The notes under the pieces: model-generated | What the model saw: only the letters and a program-made list of their open reading frames with translations | Databases searched by the model: none | What the model was told of the DNA's origin: nothing | DNA from: UBA6624 sp964517115 [NCBI: uncultured bacterium] | GTDB lineage: Bacteria; UBP7; UBA6624 | DNA length: 26,122 bases | Assembly: GCA_964517115.1 (NCBI GenBank) | Contig: CAZFBE010000013.1 | Location: forward strand, 1-26,122 | Reading direction: 5' to 3' | Translations under genes and position numbers: made by a program | In this document: positions 6,622-14,231 of the stretch, piece after piece | Numbering within the stretch: position 1 is the stretch's first letter | Layout of the letters: every line of letters starts with the position of its first letter

Positions 6622-7400
6622 TGTTTTATAAATCTAAATATTTTCAAGCAGAAAAAGAAGAGAATTTTCTTGTTTTGACCATTGCATCTAAAGAAAATCC
6701 ATTAAATAATCTTTCTGATGATTTCTCTGACAGATTTGAGGAGTGTATTTTAAATGCCACAAAAGAGAAAGACCTCAAGGCAATCATCCTCACAGCGAAT
6801 GGGCCGGTTTTTTCAGCAGGTGCTTTTTTACCTGAACTAATGGAACAAGATGAAGCTGGGGCTAATCGTTTGGCTCAGAAAGGCGCTAACATATGGGGTT
6901 TGATGGAAAGCATCCCATTGATAACTTTGGCAGCAGTAAACGGACTTTGTTTTGGAGGGGGGTTGGAATTGTCTTTATGTTGTGACTTTAGAATTGCTAG
7001 CACTAGGGCAAAATTTGGTCAAACTGAAGTAAACCTAGGCTTGATCCCAGGGTGGGGAGGAGGACAGAGGTTAGTAAATCTTTTAGGAAGAACAAAAGCC
7101 CTTGATTTAGTTTTGAGTGGCCGTCAGTTTAGAGCCGATGAAGCTTTGGCCTTAGGTCTGGTCCAGAAAGTTTCAAAACCAAAAGATTTGCTGGAAGATG
7201 CCAAATCTTTTTTGGCTCCCTATGCTGTTAAAGATAGACAAACAATTGCTTTGGCAAAAAAATCCGTTGGCTTGCAATTAACAATCTCTCAAAAAGATGC
7301 GCTAAAAGAAGAACCTGCTCTTTTTGCCGAGTCTTGGTCTTTGGAAAATACCAAAAAAACTATTAATGATTTTGTCAAAAAAAACCCTCCAAAAAAATAA
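6621..7400 (+). CDS. Enoyl-CoA hydratase/isomerase family protein
   Basis: This 259-residue crotonase-fold enzyme would hydrate trans-2-enoyl-CoA in fatty-acid or related acyl-CoA metabolism. The oxyanion-hole motifs are F-S-A-G-A-F (64-69) and N-G-L-C-F-G-G-G-L-E-L (107-117). Both glutamates used by hydratases are present, E116 and E136 (T-E-V-N-L-G-L-I-P-G-W-G-G-G). The residue after A-G-A is Phe where Asp is usual (A-G-A-D). Length is standard. The gene overlaps herA by one base, so it is co-translated with a DNA-processing cassette without an obvious functional link. The substrate cannot be deduced. Confidence 0.9.
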   Translation: MFYKSKYFQAEKEENFLVLTIASKENPLNNLSDDFSDRFEECILNATKEKDLKAIILTANGPVFSAGAFLPELMEQDEAGANRLAQKGANIWGLMESIPLITLAAVNGLCFGGGLELSLCCDFRIASTRAKFGQTEVNLGLIPGWGGGQRLVNLLGRTKALDLVLSGRQFRADEALALGLVQKVSKPKDLLEDAKSFLAPYAVKDRQTIALAKKSVGLQLTISQKDALKEEPALFAESWSLENTKKTINDFVKKNPPKK

Positions 7401-7417
7401 AATATTTTTCTTAGCTC

Positions 7418-8707
7418 ATGATTAGTGACGGTTTAATAAAAGTTCTTTTTCTGCTGCTTTCCGGCGGAATTCTTGCCTATATGGGGGACCTTGCTGGAAG
7501 AAGGTATTCAAAAACAAGGAAAAGACTTTTTGGACTAAGACCAAAATATGCTTCTGCTCTTTGGGCAGGGGTTATTGGGATTGGAGTTTCAGCTTTTATT
7601 TACGGGCTACTTTCATTTGTTAGTAGTGATTTTCAAGACGCTATTTTTAGAATCCAAAACATAAAACAAGAACTCAAAGACAGTTCAGAAAAACTAGAAC
7701 AGACAGAAGAAACATACAAGTCTCTCGAAGAGTCTTATGCTTTTTTGAATGAAAATGTGGAAGTCTTGCAGCAAAACTTAAAAGAAAGTAATGAGCAAAT
7801 CGAAAATTTATATTTACAAAAAACAACCCTTGAAATAGAAATAAATGAATCTTCAATTGCTGTAGAAAGTCTTAACGTCCAAATAAAAGAGCTAACAAGA
7901 GAAAGAGAGTATCTAAGTGGAGAGCTTGCATTGAAAGAAACTCAAGTAGACAATCTAAAGAAAGAGGAGAAGGATCTTAATAAAAACCTTTCAGAATTAA
8001 CTATAGACCTTAACAAAACACAATTTGACCTTCACGAAAAAATTGACCAGTTGGGCATTCTCGAAGAAGAGCTTTTGCAGGTTACAGCCGCTCTAAATGC
8101 TGCAGAGGTAAGAGCTTCAGAAGGGACTTTGGTTTTTGTAAAAAGCCAAGAGTTAAAGAGGTTGATGATTCCTGAAAGTTTAGATTCAGACTCTATTAAA
8201 AGCTATCTTGAAGAAAGTTTCCAAAAACTTATTGAAGACTCTGAACTTCTTGGAGTTAGTTTTGCTTTTGAAACAAGTGAAAGCCTGACATTGAAGGCAA
8301 TTCAAAAAAAAGGAAACGGAAATCATTTTTTAAGAATTATGTCTAGCTCAAATGTTTTTGTAGGAGACGCTATAAAAGTTGATTTTGAATGGATACCTGT
8401 ACATGTAGTTTTCCAGCAAGGAGAGGTTTTGCTTGATCGTTTTTTCACAGAAACATCAAATGTGGAGAATAATTATATTTTTTTAGAAAGCTTGATTCAG
8501 GCAGTGGAAGACATTGCTAAGACAAAAGGGATTTTCCCTGATGTTAAAACTCAAAAAAGAGTTTTTTTCCCTTCTTGGAAGCTAACCAACAGGGCGGAGG
8601 AGATGACTGATTTTTCAAAAGGAGTTTTGGTATCAATCCGTATTACAAAAACTCTTTACAATTTTGAATCTGTGTCTAAAATAGAAGTTGTTCTTGAAGG
8701 AAGATAA
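7418..8707 (+). CDS. DUF3084 family membrane coiled-coil protein
   Basis: A membrane helix at about residues 5-22 is followed by Y-M-G-D-L-A-G-R-R-Y-S-K-T-R-K-R and F-G-L-R-P-K, then a second helix at about 46-66. This hairpin, with the G-D-x-x-G and L-R-P signature, is the DUF3084 N-terminus. It is followed by a long Glu/Lys/Leu-rich coiled coil (about 72-225) and a mixed alpha/beta C-terminal domain (about 235-429). The function of DUF3084 is unknown. The topology suggests an inner-membrane anchor carrying a long cytoplasmic or periplasmic rod. The stop is directly followed by the metG ATG, and no Shine-Dalgarno is evident at its own start. Confidence 0.85.
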   Translation: MISDGLIKVLFLLLSGGILAYMGDLAGRRYSKTRKRLFGLRPKYASALWAGVIGIGVSAFIYGLLSFVSSDFQDAIFRIQNIKQELKDSSEKLEQTEETYKSLEESYAFLNENVEVLQQNLKESNEQIENLYLQKTTLEIEINESSIAVESLNVQIKELTREREYLSGELALKETQVDNLKKEEKDLNKNLSELTIDLNKTQFDLHEKIDQLGILEEELLQVTAALNAAEVRASEGTLVFVKSQELKRLMIPESLDSDSIKSYLEESFQKLIEDSELLGVSFAFETSESLTLKAIQKKGNGNHFLRIMSSSNVFVGDAIKVDFEWIPVHVVFQQGEVLLDRFFTETSNVENNYIFLESLIQAVEDIAKTKGIFPDVKTQKRVFFPSWKLTNRAEEMTDFSKGVLVSIRITKTLYNFESVSKIEVVLEGR

Positions 8708-10588
8708 ATGTTTAAACACATAACAACCCCTATTTTTTACCCAAATGCAGATCCTCATTTAGGACATGCTTACACCTCAATTGCAGCAGATGTTCTTTGT
8801 AGGTTTGAACGACTTAATAACAATAAAATCCTTATGACAACAGGGACTGATGAACATGCTGAAAAAATAGAAAAAATTGCTCAAAAAAACAACCTAACAG
8901 CAAAAGATTTTGTTAAAACAATGCGTCCAAAATGGCACAACCTTATGAGTCATTTGAAAATTGGAGAACACCAGTTTATTCATACTGATGACAAGCATCA
9001 CCACGAAGACGTTAAAAGGCTTTTTGAAATCTTGAAAGAAAAAGGACAGGTTAAAAAAGGAGTTTATGAGGGTTGGTACAACTTGAGAGAAGCAAGATTT
9101 GTAACAGAGATGGAGGCAAAGAAAAGCAACTATCTCGATTCTGAAACTGGAGATCCTCTAGAAAAAGTAAAAGAGGATGCTTGGTTTTTCCCACTTTCCA
9201 AATGGGCAACAAGGGTGGCTGATTACATTGAAGAAAATCCGGAATTTGTCAACCCTGAAGGCCGCAGGAAAGAGATACTTGCGAGGTTGAAGGGAGATGT
9301 TGAGGATTTGTGTATTTCTAGACCCAAGGAACGATTGAATTTTGCGGTTTCAATCCCCGGTGATGAAGAAAATGTTTTTTATGTCTGGTTTGATGCACTT
9401 ACAACATATTTATCCGGAGCCGGTTGGGAAAGAGATGATGGGTGGAGGGAGAAGTGGGAAGGTACTTTCCACCTATTAGCTAAAGATATTTTGTGGTTTC
9501 ATGCAGGGGTTTGGCCTGCTTTGCTGATGGCTGCAGATATACCATTGCCAAAAGGAATGTTTGTTCATGGGTATCTAACTGTAGGGGATACAAAAATGTC
9601 AAAAAGTTTAGGAAATGTAATAGATCCTTTAAAGGTTACAAAAAACCTTGGGTTATACGAAGAGGATTCATTACGTTTCTTTTGCATTTATTCAATACCT
9701 TTTGGCAGCGATGGTTCCGTTACCGTTGATCAATTTTTTAATTTTTATAATTCTTTTTTAGCAAATGAAATAGGAAATTTCATCCATCGTTCATTATCGA
9801 TGATAGACAGGTATCTGAATTGCGAAGTGCTAGATGCAGGATCTGAAGATGAGAATTATTTAAAAGAAAAAGCTAAATGTATTAGTGATTGGGAGTCTGG
9901 TTTCAGGTCTTTGAATTTTAGAAACTCTATGGACTCAGTTCTCAATTTGACAAGATGGGGACATAAGTACCTAGATCAAACAGAACCCTGGAATCTATAC
10001 AAGCAAGATAAAAAAGAAGAGCTTAACGAAGTTTTTTTCAACATCAGTGATGCACTTTTAACTATTGGCAATATGCTAAATCCACTTTTGCCAAGAACGT
10101 CGGGGAAGATTTTGGAAATCTTTAACTCTCAAGCATCTTTGCCAACTTCACAGATGTGCTTTAAAGCCCCGGTTAAAGATTTAAAATCATTCAAACAACT
10201 CTTCCCAAGGATCGATTTACAAAACATTTCAAGAACAAAGGAGAAAAAGATGGAAAAAGATAAATCCATGGTCGATATTAAAAGTTTTTTTAAAACAAAG
10301 CTACTTATAGGAACTATAGTTTCTGGGAAAAAACATCCAAATGCTGATAAATTACTCCTTTTCAGCGTTGACATTGGAGAAGATTCCCCAAGGCAGATTG
10401 TTGCTGGTCTTGCTGGGCATTATAGTGTTGAAGACTTGTTGGGGAAACAAGTTGTTGTTGTTTCTAACCTTGAACCTGTGAAGTTAAGAGGTGAAATAAG
10501 TGAGGGGATGATACTTTGTGCGGATGATCAGGGACCAGTGGCTCTTCATCCTCAAAGAAAAGTTTTAAACGGTACGATAGTGAAATGA
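8708..10588 (+). CDS. metG: Methionyl-tRNA synthetase with C-terminal tRNA-binding domain
   Basis: This 626-residue class I synthetase charges tRNA-Met. The HIGH-type motif is H-L-G-H at 17-20 and K-M-S-K-S is at 296-300. The connective peptide (about 120-145) has G-W-Y-N-L-R-E-A-R-F with no cysteines, so the zinc knuckle of many MetRS enzymes is absent. The anticodon-binding helical region follows to about 480. A linker then leads to an OB-fold tRNA-binding domain from about 525 to 626 (I-G-T-I-V-S-G, H-P-N-A-D-K-L, K-L-R-G-E-I-S-E-G-M), as in dimeric bacterial MetRS. AAGGAAG just upstream is a ribosome site. The stop overlaps the next gene by four bases. Confidence 0.96.
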   Translation: MFKHITTPIFYPNADPHLGHAYTSIAADVLCRFERLNNNKILMTTGTDEHAEKIEKIAQKNNLTAKDFVKTMRPKWHNLMSHLKIGEHQFIHTDDKHHHEDVKRLFEILKEKGQVKKGVYEGWYNLREARFVTEMEAKKSNYLDSETGDPLEKVKEDAWFFPLSKWATRVADYIEENPEFVNPEGRRKEILARLKGDVEDLCISRPKERLNFAVSIPGDEENVFYVWFDALTTYLSGAGWERDDGWREKWEGTFHLLAKDILWFHAGVWPALLMAADIPLPKGMFVHGYLTVGDTKMSKSLGNVIDPLKVTKNLGLYEEDSLRFFCIYSIPFGSDGSVTVDQFFNFYNSFLANEIGNFIHRSLSMIDRYLNCEVLDAGSEDENYLKEKAKCISDWESGFRSLNFRNSMDSVLNLTRWGHKYLDQTEPWNLYKQDKKEELNEVFFNISDALLTIGNMLNPLLPRTSGKILEIFNSQASLPTSQMCFKAPVKDLKSFKQLFPRIDLQNISRTKEKKMEKDKSMVDIKSFFKTKLLIGTIVSGKKHPNADKLLLFSVDIGEDSPRQIVAGLAGHYSVEDLLGKQVVVVSNLEPVKLRGEISEGMILCADDQGPVALHPQRKVLNGTIVK

Positions 10589-11544
10589 AAATTGTAATTA
10601 CAAGAAATTTACCAGGAACTGCAGAAGAAACGATTGCTAAAAATTCACATGATGTTTGGGTTTACAACGGAGATGGAGCTATCCCAAGGGATTTATTGCT
10701 GGAAAAAGTGAAAGATGCTGATGCGATAATAACCTTGTTAACTGACAAGGTTGATGCAGAATTGTTAGACAAAGCAGAGAATTTAAAAATAGTTGCTAAT
10801 TATGCTGTGGGTTTTGACAATATAGATGTTGAAGAATGTTTAAAGAGGGGTGTGGTTTGTACAAATACTCCAGATGTTCTAACACAAGCAACCGCTGATT
10901 TAACATGGGCATTATTGATGGCGTGTGCAAGAAGGGTTGTTGAGGGACACAAGATGACTGAAGAAGGGGGTTACAAAGGTTGGTCCCCTGATTTATTGAT
11001 AGGACAAGATGTTTGGGGTTCAACTTTAGGTATTTTTGGAGCTGGGAGGATAGGAAGGGCTGTTGCTGAAAGAGCTAGAGGTTTCAATATGAAGATTCTT
11101 TATACTGATGAGTTTCCATGGGAGGAAGGAGAAAGGACCTTGAATGCAGAAAAGGTTAATTTCGAAACACTCCTTAAGGAAAGTGATTTTCTGAGCCTAC
11201 ACGCACCCCTTCTCCCATCAACAGAAAAACTTTTGAATCTTGAAGCTTTTAGAAAAATGAAAAAAACCTCTATATTGATTAATGCCGCAAGAGGAGGCTT
11301 GATTGATGAACCTGATTTGTACAGAGCCATTATTGAAGGAGAGATATTGGGAGCAGGTTTAGATGTTTATGACCCGGAACCTCCAGAGAAAAATAATCCT
11401 CTATTGTCATTAGATCAGGTTGTTTTGGCCCCTCATACCGGGAGTGCTTCTGTAAATTCAAGAAATGGAATGGCAGATTTGGCTGCCCAGAATGTTATAA
11501 ATGTTCTATCGGGAATTGACCCAATTACTCCAATTAAGGGTTAA
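10585..11544 (+). CDS. D-2-hydroxyacid dehydrogenase (glyoxylate/hydroxypyruvate reductase-like)
   Basis: This 319-residue NAD(P)H-dependent enzyme reduces 2-oxoacids to D-2-hydroxyacids. The Rossmann motif is G-I-F-G-A-G-R-I-G at 149-157. The catalytic trio is R236 (N-A-A-R-G-G), E265 (D-P-E-P-P) and H284 (A-P-H-T-G-S-A). The substrate-side V-G-F-D-N-I-D motif is at 75-81. The lack of an ACT or ASB regulatory domain and the overall pattern favour a glyoxylate/hydroxypyruvate reductase over a full SerA, but sequence alone does not settle the substrate. It starts inside the metG stop (ATGA overlap), and the next gene's GTG abuts its TAA. Confidence 0.88.
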   Translation: MKIVITRNLPGTAEETIAKNSHDVWVYNGDGAIPRDLLLEKVKDADAIITLLTDKVDAELLDKAENLKIVANYAVGFDNIDVEECLKRGVVCTNTPDVLTQATADLTWALLMACARRVVEGHKMTEEGGYKGWSPDLLIGQDVWGSTLGIFGAGRIGRAVAERARGFNMKILYTDEFPWEEGERTLNAEKVNFETLLKESDFLSLHAPLLPSTEKLLNLEAFRKMKKTSILINAARGGLIDEPDLYRAIIEGEILGAGLDVYDPEPPEKNNPLLSLDQVVLAPHTGSASVNSRNGMADLAAQNVINVLSGIDPITPIKG

Positions 11545-12399
11545 GTGTTGAGAAGGATTTTTGAAAAGTTTTTACTTTATCTTGCACTTTTCTTAGTGAG
11601 AGTCGTTCCTTTTAGGAAAGGGTATCACTTAGGGAATTTTTATTTTCTTACCCTTTGGCCTTTGCTTTCATCAGAAAGAAAAAGAGCCTTAGGGAGGATG
11701 GAAAAGGCGTTAAAAGCGGATAAAAAAACCTGTGAAGAGATTTTAAAAAAAAGTTTCAAAAATTTAGCTTACACAATGGTAGAAGTTTTCTACATGAACC
11801 TTCATGGTGAAAAATTCTTAGATTTGGTGAAGATAAACAAAAAAGGTTTTAGTAATTTGAAATCCATAAAAAAAGGCGGAGTGATGATAACTGCTCATTA
11901 TGGAAATTGGGAAATTGGAGGGAGCCTCTTCGCAAAATATGTTGCACCAAAAAGATTTATTGCTGTTGGGAGGTCTCAAAGTAACAATGTTTTAAATGAT
12001 CTCGCGCTAGAAACAAGGGCTAAACTGGGAATGGTAAACCTCACAAGGCACTGGAGGGATTTGGCAAAAATCTCTAAAGAAATGAAAAATGGAGCCATTG
12101 TTGGCTTGGTTTCAGATCAGCATTCTGCCAATGGGGTTGTTATTGATTTCATGGGAAGGAAAGCGAAGGCTTTTTCAGGGGCTTTTCGTCTTTCTTCCAG
12201 GTTTGGTTGCTTCTCTGTAGTCACTGTAGTCAAGAGGTTGAAGTGGGGGGAATTTGAGTGGTTGATAGAGAAGCCATTGAGTCTCGGTAGCCTTGATGAG
12301 AAAACCGGGGTTCAGGCATATTCTGACAGGATTGCTGAAATTATCAAAAAAGATCCAACCCAATGGCTTTGGTTGCACAATAGATGGAAGGTAGATTAA
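11545..12399 (+). CDS. Lipid A biosynthesis-type acyltransferase (LpxL/HtrB family)
   Basis: This 284-residue inner-membrane enzyme is of the LpxL/LpxM family, which adds secondary acyl chains to lipid A from acyl-ACP. The catalytic H-x4-E box is H118-Y-G-N-W-E123, followed by I-G-G. A hydrophobic N-terminus (about 8-24) anchors the protein. The V-S-D-Q-H segment (about 190-194) and the C-terminal W-L-W-L-H-N-R-W-K are typical of the family. Length is a little short of the E. coli proteins (about 306). The start codon is GTG, adjacent to the preceding stop. The neighbouring kdsA supports a role in LPS. A phosphatidylinositol mannoside-type acyltransferase is a less likely alternative. Confidence 0.88.
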   Translation: MLRRIFEKFLLYLALFLVRVVPFRKGYHLGNFYFLTLWPLLSSERKRALGRMEKALKADKKTCEEILKKSFKNLAYTMVEVFYMNLHGEKFLDLVKINKKGFSNLKSIKKGGVMITAHYGNWEIGGSLFAKYVAPKRFIAVGRSQSNNVLNDLALETRAKLGMVNLTRHWRDLAKISKEMKNGAIVGLVSDQHSANGVVIDFMGRKAKAFSGAFRLSSRFGCFSVVTVVKRLKWGEFEWLIEKPLSLGSLDEKTGVQAYSDRIAEIIKKDPTQWLWLHNRWKVD

Positions 12400-12400
12400 T

Positions 12401-12406
12401 TAAAAT
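12401..12406 (+). promoter_or_regulatory. Candidate -10 element ahead of kdsA
   Basis: TAAAAT (five of six matches) ends six bases before the kdsA ATG at 12413, so a transcript starting from it would be leaderless. There is no Shine-Dalgarno sequence ahead of kdsA and no clear -35. Chance occurrence in AT-rich DNA is possible. Confidence 0.3.
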
Positions 12407-12412
12407 ATAAGC

Positions 12413-13192
12413 ATGCTCAAAAACTTTTCTTCCAAATTTTTAATTGCTGGGCCTTGCTCCCTAGAGAGTGAAGAAATCTCAATGAGTGTTGCATCAAAGT
12501 TAAAAGAAATAGAAGAGAGGTTTGAACTACCTATAATTTTTAAAGGAAGTTGGGATAAAGCAAACAGAACTTCAGCAACTTCTTATCGAGGTTTAGGTTT
12601 ATCTGAAGGGTTGAGGGTTTTAGGGAAGGTGAAAGAGGATTTTCAGATGCCAGTTGTTACAGACATCCACGAAACATCCCATGTTAAAGAGGTTTGTTCG
12701 GTTGTTGATGTTGTACAAATCCCCGCATTCCTTTGCCGACAGACAGATTTGCTATCTGAATGTGGAAAGCATGCAGGGGTTGTGAATGTTAAAAAAGGAC
12801 AATTTATGCATCCTGAAGATATGAAATATGCAATCGACAAAGTTAAGCATGGGGGAGATGCTGAGGTTCTTCTTTGTGAAAGAGGGTCTTCTTTTGGATA
12901 CAAGAACCTTGTTGTTGACATGAGGTCAATTGCAATAATGAAAAAATATGCAAATGTTGTTTTTGATGCAACTCATTCAGTGCAGCTCCCTGGAGGGGGA
13001 GATGGTAAAAGTTCTGGGGAAAGGCATTTTGTTGAACCATTGGCAAAAGCAGCCTTGGCCGTAGGGGCAACAGGTCTTTTCCTGGAAACCCATCCAAATC
13101 CAGATGAAGCAATGAGTGATGGCCCAAACATGATCCCATTAGATGAACTGCAAGACCTGGTTGAAAGACTTTTGCCTTATTGGGGCAAATGA
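12413..13192 (+). CDS. kdsA: KDO-8-phosphate synthase, metal-dependent type
   Basis: KdsA condenses phosphoenolpyruvate with arabinose-5-phosphate to give KDO-8-phosphate, the precursor of the LPS inner-core sugar. Signatures are I-A-G-P-C-S near the start, F-K-G-S-W-D-K-A-N-R-T-S, and the loop T-H-S-V-Q-L-P-G. The family has metal-independent members with Asn at the first ligand site and metal-dependent members with Cys. Here Cys15 is present, with a His (D-A-T-H), Glu (L-E-T-H) and Asp (S-D-G-P-N) in the expected places, so this is the metal-dependent class. Length (259) is slightly below usual. The next gene is convergent, five bases away. Confidence 0.95.
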   Translation: MLKNFSSKFLIAGPCSLESEEISMSVASKLKEIEERFELPIIFKGSWDKANRTSATSYRGLGLSEGLRVLGKVKEDFQMPVVTDIHETSHVKEVCSVVDVVQIPAFLCRQTDLLSECGKHAGVVNVKKGQFMHPEDMKYAIDKVKHGGDAEVLLCERGSSFGYKNLVVDMRSIAIMKKYANVVFDATHSVQLPGGGDGKSSGERHFVEPLAKAALAVGATGLFLETHPNPDEAMSDGPNMIPLDELQDLVERLLPYWGK

Positions 13193-13197
13193 TTAAT

Positions 13198-14223
13198 TCA
13201 GATTGAAGTAAGGTTCAAAAGTTCAACATCTTTGCTCATGTAGTGTTTTTTCATTTTTTCCGAAGATGAGTAATCTGTGCTGAGGTATTTTTTATTGCAG
13301 TCACTAAATACTGTGCATATGACACCATCCAGATTTTGTTTTTCAGCAAGTTTGATTGCTCCTAATAAATTTGCACCTGAAGATATGCCAACCCCGAGGC
13401 CAAGTTTTTTGAATATCATTTGAGCCATGATTATCGCATCTCCATCCCACACATTGATAATTTGATTCAGCCATTTTAAATCAACAATCTCAGGAATAAA
13501 CTCATCACTTATTCCCTGAATCCTATGGTGCCCATTTTTTTCTCCTGTTGTTAATGTGGGGGAGTTTGCGGGCTCTAGGGGGTTTATTGAAATGCCTTTT
13601 ATATTTTCACTTAGGTATTTTCCAACACCCATAACAGTTCCCCCAGTTCCAACCCCTGCTACAAATCCAGTTGGGGGGGTCCCTGCCTTATTCATTTGAT
13701 CAAGTATTTCAGGGCCTGTTGTTAAATAGTGAGCTTCTACATTTGCCTGATTTGAAAATTGTTTTGGGAGGAATATGTTTTTCTCTTTTTCAGCATATTT
13801 TTCTGTTAGGGAGATACTTCCTAAAAATCCTCCATCTTCTCTAGATACAGGGATTATTTCAGCACCATAACTCTCCATTCTTGCAATTCTTTCAGGGCTC
13901 ATCCAGTCAGGCATATATATCTTTACCTTATGCCCAAGCTTTTTACCAATTCCAGCAAATGCGATACCGGTGTTGCCACTTGTTGCTTCTGTGATTATTG
14001 AGTTAGGGTCTATAGCATTTTTTTTATATGCTTTCTCAATGATGTGTATTGCCATTCTGTCCTTGATACTTCCCGTAAAGTTGAGAGCTTCAAATTTTGC
14101 CCATATGACAAGGGGTTTGTTTTTGTATTTGAGCTTTATTTTCAAGAGAGGGGTTTTCCCAATTCTTTTTTTTAGAGAAGATATTTTTTCTTTAGTTTTT
14201 GAGTGAAGTATAGTGTTTTTCAT
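13198..14223 (-). CDS. Cysteine synthase-family PLP enzyme
   Basis: This 341-residue fold-type II PLP enzyme makes cysteine, or a related beta-replacement product, from an activated serine and sulfide. The PLP lysine is K54 in T-G-S-I-K-D-R. The substrate loop T-S-G-N-T-G is at 81-86. The phosphate-binding G-V-G-T-G-G-T and a C-terminal S-S-G-A-N motif are present. There is no CBS domain, so it resembles CysK/CysM rather than cystathionine beta-synthase. I chose the ATG at 14223, eight bases after the pyrC stop, over an in-frame TTG at 14241 that would overlap pyrC. Whether the substrate is O-acetylserine or O-phosphoserine is not decidable here. Confidence 0.9.
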   Translation of the reverse strand: MKNTILHSKTKEKISSLKKRIGKTPLLKIKLKYKNKPLVIWAKFEALNFTGSIKDRMAIHIIEKAYKKNAIDPNSIITEATSGNTGIAFAGIGKKLGHKVKIYMPDWMSPERIARMESYGAEIIPVSREDGGFLGSISLTEKYAEKEKNIFLPKQFSNQANVEAHYLTTGPEILDQMNKAGTPPTGFVAGVGTGGTVMGVGKYLSENIKGISINPLEPANSPTLTTGEKNGHHRIQGISDEFIPEIVDLKWLNQIINVWDGDAIIMAQMIFKKLGLGVGISSGANLLGAIKLAEKQNLDGVICTVFSDCNKKYLSTDYSSSEKMKKHYMSKDVELLNLTSI

Positions 14224-14231
14224 CCTGATGC

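Noticed and set aside
13171-13189. TTTGCC/GGCAAA hairpin at the end of kdsA as a terminator
   Set aside because: It has only six pairs, lies inside the coding end and has no T run after it.
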